Of a stretch of DNA of 64,000 nucleotides, positions 21,725 through 33,506 are shown piece by piece. This stretch comes from Hofstenia miamia (taxonomy: Eukaryota > Xenacoelomorpha > Acoela). How positions within the stretch are numbered: the stretch's first letter is position 1; each line of letters starts with the position of its first letter. Under the pieces are notes generated by a model, which saw nothing but the letters and a program-made list of their open reading frames with translations, made no database searches and was not told the origin of the DNA. The position numbers and the translations under genes were made by a program. The stretch spans positions 2,754,594 to 2,818,593 of the forward strand of contig SCFE01000009.1 of NCBI GenBank assembly GCA_004352715.1, in the 5' to 3' direction.

Positions 21725-23380
21725 CAGAGATGGAATCGGATACGGATCCGAAACTTCAATATCCAAATCCGATAGAATCCAATCCAAATTTTTGAACAAA
21801 ATTTAGTTTCGATCCAAATATAAATAAGTATTCTAACACTAAATAAATGTGAACTTTTCAAATGCGAATAGAAAATTTTAATTGCTTCAACACTGTCTTA
21901 ATTATATTGGAATCATTAAATTTGGGCGATGTTTGCAGCAACTAAGTTATTCCATTTGCTTCTCTGTGTTTCTTCTGCTTTTCCATTTTCAAGTTCATAC
22001 ATACAAATGTTTTTGGTTGCTTTACAATTTTATCTTTATGTGATGGCTAACATGAATCATATCCTCAGATTTGACACATTCGTCATCAATTTTATGAGTT
22101 GTCGGAAAAATTAACACTTAACCTGTTGTATGAACAATGAAATTCATCTACAGATTGAGATTATTAACTAACTTAAAGTGGCATTCAATGTAAAAATGTG
22201 CATAATATATAAATTCATTAGAAATAAACCATGGAGTACCACAAGGATCAGTACTGGGTCCATTACTATTTAAGTTATATGTAAATGATATGGATCAGCA
22301 CATTAATAGTAATCATGTACAATTTGCAGATGATACTCTTATTTATTGTAATGATATTTTAAATTTACAGGAAAATGTTGAAAAATTGCAATCATTCTTT
22401 AATAATAATTTGTTAAAACTAAATATTGAAAAAACTATATTTATGGTAATTAAGAATAGAAGAAATGAATCAACATTAGAAAGTATTAAGATATGTAACA
22501 ACATCATTCAGGAATCACCAAAAATGAAATATTTGGGAGTTGTAATTGATAATAATTGAATTTTGAAGACGAGGCAAACAACATCATAAAGAAAATGGCG
22601 TATGGTATAAGATCAATTCAAAAAATTGGAAAGTTTATACCAATAGAATGGAAGGTAATACTCTTTCGATCACTTGTTTTATCCCATTTCTTGTACTCAT
22701 CTTGTTTATTAACGAACTTAAATAAAAAGGCAAAATCGAAATTAGAGAAAGTATTTAAATGGGGAATAAACATAATTAGCAACAAAAATAAAAAAGAAAT
22801 AATATGTAAATATCATCTAAGATCATTAGAAGCTCTTCAAAATATTAGATGTTTATCGATATTTTGGAAAAGAAAATCGAACATTTCTAATCATTTAAAT
22901 CAAAGAACAATTACATTTGGTAAAACTAAGTATAATAGAAAAGTAATGAAGAACGGATTCCTAAATTATTCAATATCACTATGGAACAAACTGGATTACA
23001 GTACAAGAAGTGAAAAAAATTTTACAATATTTAAGAAGAAGTTGAAAAACATGATTACACAACAAAATATCAATTATCTGACTAATTATAGAATAAGATG
23101 TGCAACTCAAAAACTATAAGTAAAAATATTTTTTAAATTATATGTAATTTGTAAACGTAACCAAGAAACAAACATTTACTGACATAACTAAGCTCATATG
23201 AAGAAAGTTGCATTATTTATGTTCTTAATAAGTTTGTAAACTTAATACATGTATATGTACATGAGAACTTAACTATATGTTGTTGTTATTGTTATTATTA
23301 TTGTTAAAATTTTCTCAAAATATAGATCCGATCCGTATAGGATCTAAACCGATCCGAGATCCGATCCAATTCCATCTCTG
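21725..23380. mobile_element. hAT-type element with 8-bp target-site duplication
   Basis: The left end CAGAGATGGAATCGGAT and the right end, in complement CAGAGATGGAATTGGAT, are inverted repeats followed on both sides by GATCC-rich subterminal repeats. The flanks are AACCAGGG (21717-21724) and AACCAGAG (23381-23388), 7 of 8 bases matching. CAG-starting ends with an 8-bp duplication are typical of hAT transposons. There is no transposase inside; instead it carries a LINE RT (about 22200-23310). I infer a non-autonomous hAT element that received a LINE insertion. Confidence 0.8.
22214..23119 (+). pseudogene. LINE reverse transcriptase C-terminal half, one frameshift
   Basis: The 5'-truncated copy opens with SLEINHGVPQGSVLGPLLFK and YVNDMDQHINSNHVQFADDT, so the catalytic FADD is intact. 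The palm and thumb follow (KSPK-like MKYLGVVIDNN). A single-base deletion at about 22557 shifts the frame, and the C-terminus continues cleanly for 187 codons: YGIRSIQKIGKFIPIEWKVI, FRSLVLSHFLYSS, SISLWNKLDYSTRSEKNFTI, ending ATQKL. A TTG/TTA-rich tail at about 23281-23310 looks like the microsatellite-type 3' end of a LINE. With only one frameshift this is one of the youngest retroelements in the window. Confidence 0.88.
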
Positions 23381-23388
23381 AACCAGAG

Positions 23389-23974
23389 ACAACAGTAACT
23401 TCTATGAGTTCAAGATAACGTCAGGGTCAGATTAATTAGGGGTAGATCATAGATCCAGAATTCTGACTTCATAAAAACGTTACTCCATAGCAATAGATAC
23501 AAAAGATCTCTGATTCGATCAGAACCAACGATCATTAATTGAACATAAGTAAGCTTTTTTTAGGTCAAAATTCCATACGGCATCACACCGAAGATCCATC
23601 ACGAGCTTAGTGATTCCTACCCAGAGTAAATGGTGCTGCCCAATGTGTCTCGCTTTCTATTATCTAGCTCAATAAAGTTTATTATCTTAGACTTACATTT
23701 AGATAATAAATAATACAGATAGCATGTAGTTAGCATGCATTCGTGCAGGCCAACCATCATGATTTAACCACAATGTAAAATGTTGTGTGCTTCGTTCGAA
23801 CGAAAAAGGAAAAGGAAGTTTTATAAACTAGCCGTACACCTATACTTAACTTAGTGCGACCAAAATTCAGGGTGACTGAATCAAGAAGTTATTAGTCATG
23901 ACTCGTTTCAACAAGATTCCCAAATTATTGTCGGATCCTATCTAATTACTATCATGCAGATAAAAATACTTAAA
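23389..23974. other. Spacer, nothing recognised
   Basis: No coding region, repeat or RNA gene identified. Confidence 0.4.
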
Positions 23975-24264
23975 ACTGCAAATAACACTAAAACAAAGCT
24001 AAACCAAATTAATTCTTTCAAACTTATTACAGGTTGCCCTAAGTTTATATACAAAATAACATGATTATTACCTGCAATTGGTTTACACGTAATTTCCTCA
24101 TTAATTTCAAAGTATACTTTAAGCAACGTGAATTTGAATCGAAGGGACAATCAAATACTGCACTATTTCAAATTATTATTCTCGAAATTAGAAAAGTTAC
24201 AAATTAAATCAAAGTAATTCAAAATAAATCAAATAACACTAAAAATAAATAATAAATGTATACA

Positions 24265-24302
<38 letters not shown>

Positions 24303-24530
24303 CTGATAGTTTACATTGGACGTCCTTTCGCGAAGTGAGTTTATAATTGCAATATCCTTGTTGATTTGGTTTGAGACATCACGGATAGAAGGAAGATTTG
24401 CTGGACATTGTGTAAAGACACATTCAGACAGAAATTCAACTACGAGTAATAATGCACATATTATTATCAAGAAAAACGGATATAAGCCGAAAAAATATAA
24501 TTTTTCAAGAACTTTTTGTGTTTGTAGCGA
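23935..24530 (-). CDS. Possible small multi-exon membrane protein gene (partial)
   Basis: On the minus strand a 5' exon has a strongly hydrophobic run, LYPFFLIIICALLLVVEFL (about 24480-24425), then SECVFTQCPANLPSIRDVSN and INKDIAIINSLRERTSN, ending at a plausible donor GTAAAC (24309-24314). In the preceding frame MVRYKHKKFLKNYIF leads into it, but a one-base difference in a T-run near 24500 breaks the join. A second candidate exon (24157-24072) encodes FDCPFDSNSRCLKYTLKLM between GTGCAG and CAG/GTAATA. Below it an alternative frame has another hydrophobic stretch (LIWFSFVLVLFAVLSIFICM). The exon phases do not fit as drawn. Type II membrane protein or pseudogene; no family recognised. Confidence 0.22.
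24270..24299. repeat. (TA)n microsatellite
   Basis: TA tract lying in the putative intron of the membrane-protein candidate. Confidence 0.85.
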
Positions 24531-24539
24531 ACCATATTA

Positions 24540-25355
24540 AAAGCAATCTTCAGCACCAAAAAATCAAGAAAGTGAAATGCCGCCCTTGCCACGAAATTTG
24601 TGAATTAAAAATTCTCAATATCATCATTTGGAATCTTCACCGTTTTTATGACTTGTAGAATAACTTGTCTAATTTTTGATAAGTTCTCTCAGTATGAATT
24701 CTTCCTTCGACAGATTTTTTGTATATCAACACCACTAATGTTTACTATTAATAGCATTTATTTATCCGCCAACTGAACATCATTATAAAACATTGCGTTG
24801 CCAGTAGCAGTTCACTATGCCATTTAGATATGAAAGTTGGGAATGGGTATAATTCTAGCCTATATTAGAGGCTGAATCAGTTAGTAGTAGTAAACCAGAC
24901 AAGCTAATATTGTGTCATGTGCACAACACGCAGCCCTGGTTGAAAGTGTTAATGAGCCTGCTATTGCAAAGGGGGCTCGGTATTGCTAATCAAAAGCTGT
25001 GGAACATGGGCATTAGTTAACTAATGCTTGTGGCCAACAAGAAACATAGTTTCTTAATGACTGCATATGGTTAGGTGACTCATGTAGTTATTATATTTAA
25101 GTCCATGTACATAAAACTTATTTCTCATTGTAATGTGAATTGAGCTGAGATTTTAATTATATAAAATAGAAGTTTTGCTCTTAAATTAATAGTTCTACTC
25201 ACAGTATTTTTTAGATTTATCAAATTGATAAGTAGCGTCATTTTAGTTTATGCGTCAGAGAGTTTACTTGCACTGAAAATTCAAGGATCGACGATTTTTG
25301 TGAAAGAAAATTAATTTTTCCAAACGTAGCCTGATATGGTTGAACCGCTATCACG
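24540..25355. other. Spacer, nothing recognised
   Basis: No gene identified. It may contain decayed N-terminal sequence of the neighbouring hAT transposase fragment. Confidence 0.4.
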
Positions 25356-25610
25356 ATGAAAACGTATCCAAATGTATTTGCGTGGCACTGCTTGAATCAC
25401 AGATTAGAGTTGGCATTTGGTGATAATGTTAATGACATTGTTGCAATTAATCAAGTTCCCCAATTCATAGGTAAACTTTATTCAGTATACAGTGGTTCAG
25501 CTAAGAATATGCGACAGCTAGCTGACTGTGCTAAGTCCTTAGATGTGCAGCTTTTGAAGATTGGGCGTGTCCTTAGCACCCGTTATATATTGCTTAATTG
25601 TAATTAAGGC
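25356..25610 (+). pseudogene. hAT-superfamily transposase fragment (RNase H-like core)
   Basis: The frame AWHCLNHRLELAFGDNVNDI, FIGKLYSVYSGSAKNMRQL and LLKIGRVLSTRY matches the region of hAT-derived proteins (KIAA1586/ZNF862-like) that carries C-x-x-H-R-L-E-L and K-I-G-R-V-L-S-T-R-W. It ends at a stop where the family continues with W-V-A-S-S-F. There is no start of the protein, and no zinc-finger part is visible upstream. Could be a transposon relic or an exon of a domesticated hAT gene; the abrupt stop favours a relic. Confidence 0.78.
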
Positions 25611-25793
25611 AACCAGAAATATGACTTTAAAAAAAGTATAACCTTATTTTTATGACAAAATATGACGGAATTTAGTTAAATATGCCCTAAAATAATTCTA
25701 TTCAGTTTTCAAAAGGATCCATTTAAACAATATGAAATGTTTTTTTATTACTGAGAACGAGATATAAAAAAAGACAAAAAACTTCAAAATAAC

Positions 25794-26062
25794 TACTTCA
25801 CTAAATTATAATAACAGCACATAAATCTCCATATATTTTTATTGTTAAGATCTCTTTCATAGGCTAAGAGTTTTCTCAACATAGAAATACATCTTTCAAC
25901 TGCAACTGATGTTGCAAGTTTTCGTAACTTGGCATACAATTCCGATTAAATGTCCATCTCCTTTCCTTCCATTATAGCAGTGAAACCGGTATTTTCTAAT
26001 CGTGACTTCATATAGGTGATTACTTTACAGGTATCATTTCCAAAATAAATTTCACATCCATC
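25794..26062 (-). pseudogene. hAT transposase C-terminal dimerisation region, opposite strand
   Basis: Minus-strand frame GCEIYFGNDTCKVITYMKSR, SELYAKLRKLATSVAVERCI and SMLRKLLAYERDLNNKN resembles the conserved C-terminal hAT dimerisation domain (S-x-x-V-E-R-x-F-S-x-L-x-x-L-x-x-x-x-R-x-x-L). One internal stop. It lies only 180 bp from the core-domain fragment but in the opposite orientation, so the pair is either an inverted relic or two insertions. Confidence 0.65.
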
Positions 26063-26590
26063 AAACAACTTTGATTTTTTATGATGGCAGCTTTAATTGA
26101 CGCAAGTGATTGTCAACCCTCATATATTTTGCTTGAATACGCAAGGCACAGTTCTGCAAAGACTGTCAATTACAAAATCCATGAAAAAAGATGCATATAG
26201 TTCCTTTAATATTTTTCAGATGCTAGCATACATGGCCAGTACTAGAAACTTTTCGACCATTGGGTAAGGTCGGGTCAACAATTAGTTTAACTGTTTAACT
26301 AATAGTAATTAACCCCTCGAGAGCTATGCTAGGAAGTAAATTAATTGAAATTGAATGAATATATATAGTTTAGGTCAAATGATATAAAGCAGACACAATC
26401 CAGCATTAATGTTTTTCATAAATTTTTGTCAAAGTATTTCAAAATATTACTTTTATGACATCTCAACCACAAATATTACCATATTTTTTCAAAAACTTTT
26501 TATGATTTTATGACTTCCTATTTTACTGCACGCAAGGTTTGAAAGCCATCTAATTCTAAGCAGCCTGCAAAATATACCAACACAAAATAA
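26063..26590. other. Spacer, nothing recognised
   Basis: AT-rich. No coding similarity seen. Confidence 0.4.
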
Positions 26591-27069
26591 ATGCCTTTTA
26601 TAACTATTGGCACCTTCAACTGGACGGAGCCCCATGCCATACTGACTCGTTTCTTGACCAGCTTTTTCGAGTTCTATGGGTTGGCGAACATGGTCCAACT
26701 CCATGGCCACCGAGGAGTCCAAACTTGACTTCCTGTGACAACGCCCTATGGGGAATAGTCAAACGAAGAATACGCCAACAACAACCCCAGTCAATTGACG
26801 ATATCAAAAGGGCTGCCATCATTGCATTTAATATAATTGACAATGAACTACTTCACAAAATCCACAATTGATCCTTTTGTTAATTGCTGTTGTGCATTGA
26901 TATTGGAGGTCTTCAGGTAGATCCTTATGAAAAGAAGTGTTCTTTTGTTTTAGCTTTATGAATAATAATATTATTCTTGTATAATAATTGTATGAATAAA
27001 TAATGTTGATTAAAATTCTACTTTTTCATTCTCAACTAGATCGACAGTGACTTCCAGGCCACCCTGTAT
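26591..27069 (+). mobile_element. Mariner/IS630-type transposon 3' fragment
   Basis: The plus-strand frame at 26610-26870 has LDGAPCHTDSFLDQLF, GPTPWPPRSPNLTSCDNALW and GIVKRRIRQQQPQSIDDIKR, then a stop. W-P-P-R-S-P-x-L-T-x-x-D-x-x-L-W-G is the hallmark third-acid region of one mariner/IS630 lineage, and GAPCH the second-acid region. About 200 bp further on, GGCCACCCTGTA (ending 27068) followed by TA looks like the 3' terminal repeat of such elements. The 5' half of the transposon is absent. Longer frames on the opposite strand here are shadows. Confidence 0.82.
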
Positions 27070-28146
27070 AGTATATTTTATAGTCACAGTATATAGTTTT
27101 GTTTATAGGCTCTTCTGGTGCTATACTTAATTTATAAGAAAATGGATCACTAACTCTTTTAGGACCCCAAACCATTAAGCTACACAGGCTCATTTATCTC
27201 AAATTTCAATGGTTTACCCCAATATTGAGAAGCAAGAAGTTATCAGGTGGGTGGCAATGCGGAAATTCTTAGAAGATATCCCCCTAAGCACCTGTCATTA
27301 CAAATGATGTAAAACAGAAGGTCAAAAAGAAAGAATCACAGCACCTTATCAAATCTGATAAACATTAAATCACCACAACTGCTGAGTTTGTTTACTCTAT
27401 AAGCTATTTTGGGAACCATAGTTATACAAAAACACCCCTAATGACAGTTGGTAAAAATCCCTAAGAGTCTAAGTCTGGGGACTTAAGGAAACGCCTGATA
27501 CTCTCTGATTCGTCAGGTTAAAAAGATACCAGACCTTCAGGCAATCAAGCAAAGGTGATGTAAAGTGCCAATATGATGATGCATTATTTTTTTGTCAATA
27601 TATATTCATTTTTGAGGAATGTTTCTTAAATATTATTGCTGAAATTGCTTCTAAAATGAAACAGTCCAAAATAACTGGTTTTAGGCGATTTTGAAATCAG
27701 GAGTCAGAGCCATGAACATCCGTTGCAGAATATGCTTGAATGTAATTTTGAAAGTGGATTTAAAATGGATTTTTAAGTTATAAACATTTTTTTTTCAAAA
27801 GACATGAAAAATTTGAAAAATTGCCAGGACAGTTCAAGGGTAAAATAAAACATTTGTCTTTTTTTCTTAAATTTCTGCTACATTTTATAACAATTTACAT
27901 TGGAAATTATGGTGTGAAATTGAAAAAACTTACTCTAAACTATACTTAGATACAATTGATGAAAAGGTTTATCCACGTAGATTCCCTCGCATAATTTAAA
28001 AAAAATACTTAAAATAATGCAAATGTGTTACATAAATATTTTCAACACTATAGAAATATATAAGAAAAATTGCAAAAACAATAAATTTTCTAAAAATTTC
28101 TAAAAATTACTATTATACGTTTTCACATCCTTCACATATAGCAGAC
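27070..28146. other. Spacer downstream of the zinc-finger array
   Basis: No coding region recognised. It would contain the 3' UTR of the minus-strand zinc-finger gene. Confidence 0.4.
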
Positions 28147-29227
28147 TTTATATCAGAGTGCTTTAACTAAGGTGTTCGAAGACTGCAACAATAACAGCAA
28201 GAATAATCTCATTTATCACAGTTAAATGGCTTTATACCAGAGTGCCTTAACTGATGAGATTTGAGATTACATCTTTGAGAACATGAAAAATTACATTTGT
28301 CACATTTAAAAGGTTTTAATCAGAGTGTGTAAACTGATGTCTTTTCATGGTACTCAAAGTAGAGCATCTATAATCACATTTGTCACATTTAAAAGGCTTT
28401 AGAACAGAGTGTCTCAACTGATGTGTTTTGAGATAACCTCTTTGAGAACATGAAAAATCACATTTGTCACATTTAAAAGGTTTTATATCAGAGTGTGTAA
28501 ACTGATGTCTTTTCATGTCAAACAAAGTAGAGCATCTATAATCACATTTGTCACATTTAAATGGGTATATGCCAGAGTGCTTTAACTGATGTATTTGAAG
28601 ACTTCTACGATAAAAGCTAGAATAATCGCATTTGTCACATTTAAAAGGCTTTATACTAGAGTGAATAACTTGATGTATTTTGAGATGATCTCTTCGAGAA
28701 CATGAAAAATCACATTTGTTACATTTAAAAGGCTTTAGACCAGAATGACTTAAATGATGTCTTTGGAGACTGCTACGACAATAGCAAGAAAAATCACATT
28801 CATTACATTTAAATGGCTTTATACCAGAGTGCTTTAACTGATGAGTTTTGAGATTACCTTTTCGAGAACATGAAAAATCACATTTGTCACATTTAAAAGG
28901 CTTTAGACCAGAGTGTTTTAACTGATGAGTTTTGAGATTACTTTGTTGAGAGCATGAATAATTACATTTGTCACATTTAAAAGGTTTTAGACCAGAGTGT
29001 GTAAACTGATGTCTTTTCATGTCACTCAATGTAGAGCGTCTATAATCACATTTGTCACATTTAAATGGATTTATACCAGAGTGCCTTAACTGATGAGTTT
29101 TCAGATTACTTTGTCGAGAACATGAAAAATTACATTTGTCACATTTAAAAGGTTTTATATCATAGTGTGTAAACTGATGTCTTTTCATGTCAAACAAAGT
29201 TGAGCATCTATAATCACATTTGTCACA
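28147..29227 (-). CDS. C2H2 zinc-finger array protein, N-terminus missing
   Basis: Eleven complete C2H2 fingers (28316-29227) repeat every 84 bp, each of the form C-D-K-C-D-[FY]-x12-H-Q-x3-H with the linker HSG[IL]KPFK in place of TGEKPF. The first finger begins directly after an N and a (TA)n tract, so the N-terminus and any effector domain are lost. After finger 11 a one-base deletion turns HSD-I-K into HSD-stop. In the shifted frame finger 12 (KPFKCDKCNFSCSQRCNLKS) is complete, while finger 13 has in-frame stops and ends CEGCENV. Fingers 1-2 and 9-10 are nearly identical, showing segmental duplication. Likely a nuclear DNA-binding protein; whether functional or a pseudogene is unclear. Confidence 0.85.
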
Positions 29228-29228
29228 N

Positions 29229-29270
<42 letters not shown>

Positions 29271-29272
29271 TA
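29229..29272. repeat. (TA)n microsatellite truncating the zinc-finger gene
   Basis: TA tract with one TG interruption that starts one base after the N at 29228, so this is a contig end joined through low-complexity sequence. Confidence 0.9.
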
Positions 29273-29312
29273 GTAGGTGATATTATTATAATATTATTCT
29301 AATGTATATCGG

Positions 29313-29362
29313 GGTAACCAGGAAACCTTCGATATTAGTCTTTACCGGTTTCCCTGGTTACC
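29313..29362. repeat. Strong hairpin
   Basis: GGTAACCAGGAAACC (29313-29327) pairs with GGTTTCCCTGGTTACC (29347-29362), with one bulged base and a ~19-nt loop. No associated gene. Possibly the end of a mobile element. Confidence 0.7.
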
Positions 29363-31157
29363 ACAATCGGAGTTCTATTGTTTAGCTGAGATACTAAACA
29401 TCCACTATTAGTTGTTACCGGTTTAATATATACAATCAATTAAATATAGACCTGATTGCTCCCTGAGTGCATTACAATATGATCTGAACGTAATTGAAGA
29501 CTGCACTCTATATTTTTGTACAAACAGTCAATAGTTCATTGCATAACAATGCTAGAAATTTAGAAAAAGCAGAAAAGATTAGAAGAATTGAGTGAATACT
29601 GAAGGTGAAGTTTAAGTAAATTATAAAGATTTCAATTCAAAATATTGTCCTAAATGAAGTCGAAAAACAAAAAACTTAATAAATACGCATATGTAATCGA
29701 AATTAATTTCTTGGAAAGCAATAATATTGATGATTCAAAATTATATATTTCTATTTTAAACTCAAATAATTTATTCAGAGTATAATGTTACAGCATGCCT
29801 GAAAAGTTTTATAATTTTTACAATTAAGATTTTCCTTATTATGCTTCATTGTTTATTGCTGTATTGATATAAAGAAAACCATAAAAATGACAAGAATTCT
29901 GTAATTTCCAATAAAAATGTTGAAATGTAAAATTTAATTGATCATAAAGGGATGTGCGCGCAGACATTTTCGAGACGTACTGGTGCAGTATGCATTATCA
30001 ACAATATTTTTAAATATTGAGAATACATTAATGAGAAAGCTTTTTAAAAATCAGTATTTGTAATTTTGGTGTCAACAGCCTTGATAAACTGCATAATCAT
30101 TTATGGAAATTTGTTGAATGATCCAATTTTATTTCCTATTTCCGTATGAAATAAATTTTGATAGAAATTTTGTAATGAGCTCTAAACAGGCGCATGGGAA
30201 AATTGAATTTCTTGTCGAACCTTTCATAGTAAATGCAAAATCGTGGTATATGAATCCAGAATTATAGTTGAAATCATGTCCTAAAACAAAAATTGAAGAC
30301 AAACAAAAAGCTTAACTTTTGAAAATATGGGGAAGAGGGTCGAAAGATGCATGTTGTAGGTGCAAATTAGGGTTCGTAATTCCCCGATTGCGAAACTCTA
30401 GATTTTCGAAATTTACTTCTTTTTGAAAATCGAGATCAAATTTTTTGTAAATACTTAAAATTCTCAATCAATGTATCTATTGTTTTGTTACCTGAAATTC
30501 ATCTGGAAAACTCATGAGTAGCAACATTTTTATAATGATAAAGTATAGTATACCAATCTGTAAAGTCAAGCTTACTTTCTCAAACAGAGAAGAATAATTT
30601 CAGGATTGGATCAACAAAGAGGTATATGAATATATGCTAATAATGTAAAAGACATTTTTAGATTAACAGTTCATGATAGGGTAATCAAAGTTTTAAAATA
30701 TGACGGAGACTGAACTTGTCAGAAGGAATTATATAATTACAATATTGTTTCCCCTAATTTTTACACTAAGTTATTTGTAATATGATAATTCATTTTGATT
30801 ATTCTGTTTACATGTTTACTAAAGGTGAGTTTGTTTTCGAGAGTTACCACCAAATAATACAGGAAGTTTCCGTTTTAATAACGGTACCATTAAGAGTAAA
30901 GTTACTATCAGCACAATTTCTCAGAACACTTTAGGTAGAACTTAAGCGGCCATATTAATTAATACATTTGTAATTTAGCAATTTTTTTCATAAAATATAG
31001 TTTATGAAAATGTCTTATCCATATAAAATAAACCTAATTTATTATATATATAACATTTAGTGATTACGTATCATCTACATATGAACATCATTTCCCTCTA
31101 ATAATCTTAATGACTAATGTTAAAAATTACAAGTAATGATATTGTAATCTGATATAA
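29363..31157. other. Spacer, nothing recognised
   Basis: AT-rich DNA without recognisable genes. Confidence 0.4.
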
Positions 31158-31328
31158 ATGACCCTCTTTGAGAAGGCTAAATGGTTAACAGGATTTACGA
31201 CATTCTGTTTGGCAACGAATTATTTCATTGCTATTCCACCAATCCAAAAGCCTCTGCCGCCAAATCACAAGCCATCCTATGACAATGTGGCAGACTTACA
31301 CGATCAAGTGACGTTTACAAAAATATCT
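31158..31328 (+). CDS. Possible first exon of a small membrane protein
   Basis: A true ATG opens a 57-codon frame: MTLFEKAKWLTGFTTFCLAT, NYFIAIPPIQKPLPPNHKP, SYDNVADLHDQVTFTKIS. It ends at a good donor sequence, CT/GTAGGT. It has one hydrophobic segment near residues 10-26 followed by a proline-rich polar tail, the layout of a small single-pass (perhaps organelle) membrane protein. I do not recognise the family, and no second exon was found. Confidence 0.28.
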
Positions 31329-31352
31329 GTAGGTTTTTATATTGTAATATAA

Positions 31353-33506
31353 TAACATACAAATATGCATGTGCTTAGAAATTAAAAGAATTCAAATTCT
31401 TTTTTATTTTTATATCCTACAAACATAGGCATACAAAAATTAAAAATAGGCAATCTATGGCACAAAATACGAGGGCATAGATGTTTTCTAGTTAAAGAAC
31501 TAACTAAATTTAAGTATATATAATGCATTACTATAAGCTACTCTAATCCAGAGCATTGCAGTTACGACCATTTCAAAACTTTATAGTAACTGTTGGTGTT
31601 CTTGTTGTAAGCGTAACCGCCCGTAACCGACTTTATTATAACTTGAAACGCCAGTAACTAGCCTAGATTTTTTAGAACGCAAAACAAGAATCAAAATAAT
31701 AACAATTTCAACAAAAATAATTTGGTAACAAAATTTCTGCAGAACAGCGTATCTTACAGTTAGAAAAATTTGTGTCCGACGAAGAGAATGACATCAGAAT
31801 ATCTTAGAAATTTTTTTATAATCACAATCACTCTAACTTGTAAAGTTTTCACCTGTGACCGTTGTTAACTAAGATTAAATCCTCAACTGCACAGCTCTAC
31901 TCTATTCGTAATAGCATTGCGTCAAAATTTTGACTACAATTTCAGATTTGGAATTCTTGGGATAATAACACACCTCTATGTAAACATGAACATTTGCTCT
32001 ATGGATTATTGCTGTGCCTGTGTTACTTAAAAATATTAGAACTTTTCATATCATAACATATTTTGAGAAGCTCCTGGCAAAATAGTGCCAATATAGCATT
32101 TGGCAGCATCAATAAACATTTATTCAAAATAAAGAATTTGCATTTAGGTATGTAAATTGATGGGAATAACTCATAAATTGTCTTTGTTTCTATTATTTAT
32201 TTCTTATTTTAGGCAAGTGTAAATGCATAAAATGAAAACTAAAAATATATTTTATAAAAATATAATTCAGCTTATTCTGTTAGTTGAGAAATTTTACATG
32301 GCCATCGTCACGACTAATCGGATTGATAATAATTTTAAATTTTCTAAATTTGTTTTTGAACTAGGGATGATAAAATTTTTTGATGAAAGTTTTGAGAAGC
32401 TAAAACATAAAATGCAGTAGCATTCAGAATCTCAAATAATTTTTTTTAATCAAGTAAAATCCAATGTATATTTTCCAACGTTTTTTCAAGATATAGACCT
32501 AATTATGGAGCACTGCTAATCAGCCTATTGTGCCCTACAAAATATGATCTCTGCAGATTTAATTAATCATTTTGAATGCATTCTTAGTTGGAAATATGAA
32601 ACAATTTTTAATCATCATATATGTTAGGACCACTTTTCCCTGAATATAATTAGATTCTAATGTTTGTGCCAATTTTTATTAATTATTGTAGTTGCTAAAA
32701 ACAGTGTTGCAAAGGACGGCAGATTTTAACGGCCTGAGTCAGCACCTTGAAAAAATTCTGCCTGGTGTTCATATATTTTACGGTCGGTAGAGGCCTGCTA
32801 TGTGTTGTAGTTGTTTCTTTTCTACGATTTATCTCCCCATTAATTTTGCATAGTACTGCATGTGCCTAGGAAGAGAAATTTCTTTCTTACTGGATTCACT
32901 TTTACACTAAAGTTATTTTCAATGCTATATTAGTTACATTATTTACATTAATTTTAACGAATAGTATATTTAGATGGTTTGTGAAAGGCTACATGTTTCC
33001 GAAATAACATATTTTTTTTATTTGCGGCCGGTAAGGCCTGCAAAAATACTGCATGTAGCCGGGTGTTCTTCTAAATCATGCTAATAAGCTATACTAAAGT
33101 CTGTACAGTCAAAATAAAATCGTTTTCTCATTTGTGAGCTAAATATTGTCCCAAGGTCTTTGCATATTGACTCTACAAATCTTTTTTTTTGTTTGGTTAC
33201 AATAGTAACTAAAGGTTTTCTCAACGCATTATTACACTTGGATCTTGCTTTGTTAATCACTCTCAATTTTGTTCATCTTTGCAGAAGAACCTCACAAAAT
33301 TGAATTGCTAGAACTTCTGATAAGTCGTCGACATTGGTGGTGTTGCTTTATAAATTCTACAAATTTTTTTGCAATATTAAGCATACCATGCTGGCCAAAT
33401 ATCGTTACATAATTGCTAAATCCTAGTTATTCAAAATGTACAATCCAATATACCAGGTATATTTTAATAAACATAGAAAAATGGTAACGGTAATATTTTT
33501 AGTATA
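31353..33506. other. Spacer with a two-copy GC-richer motif
   Basis: No gene recognised. GGTCGGTAGAGGCCTGC (about 32780) and GGCCGGTAAGGCCTGC (about 33026) are related short repeats about 245 bp apart, perhaps parts of a degraded element. Confidence 0.4.

Noticed and set aside
26489-26843. Minus-strand frames of 75-77 codons
   Set aside because: Antisense shadows of the mariner transposase fragment on the plus strand.
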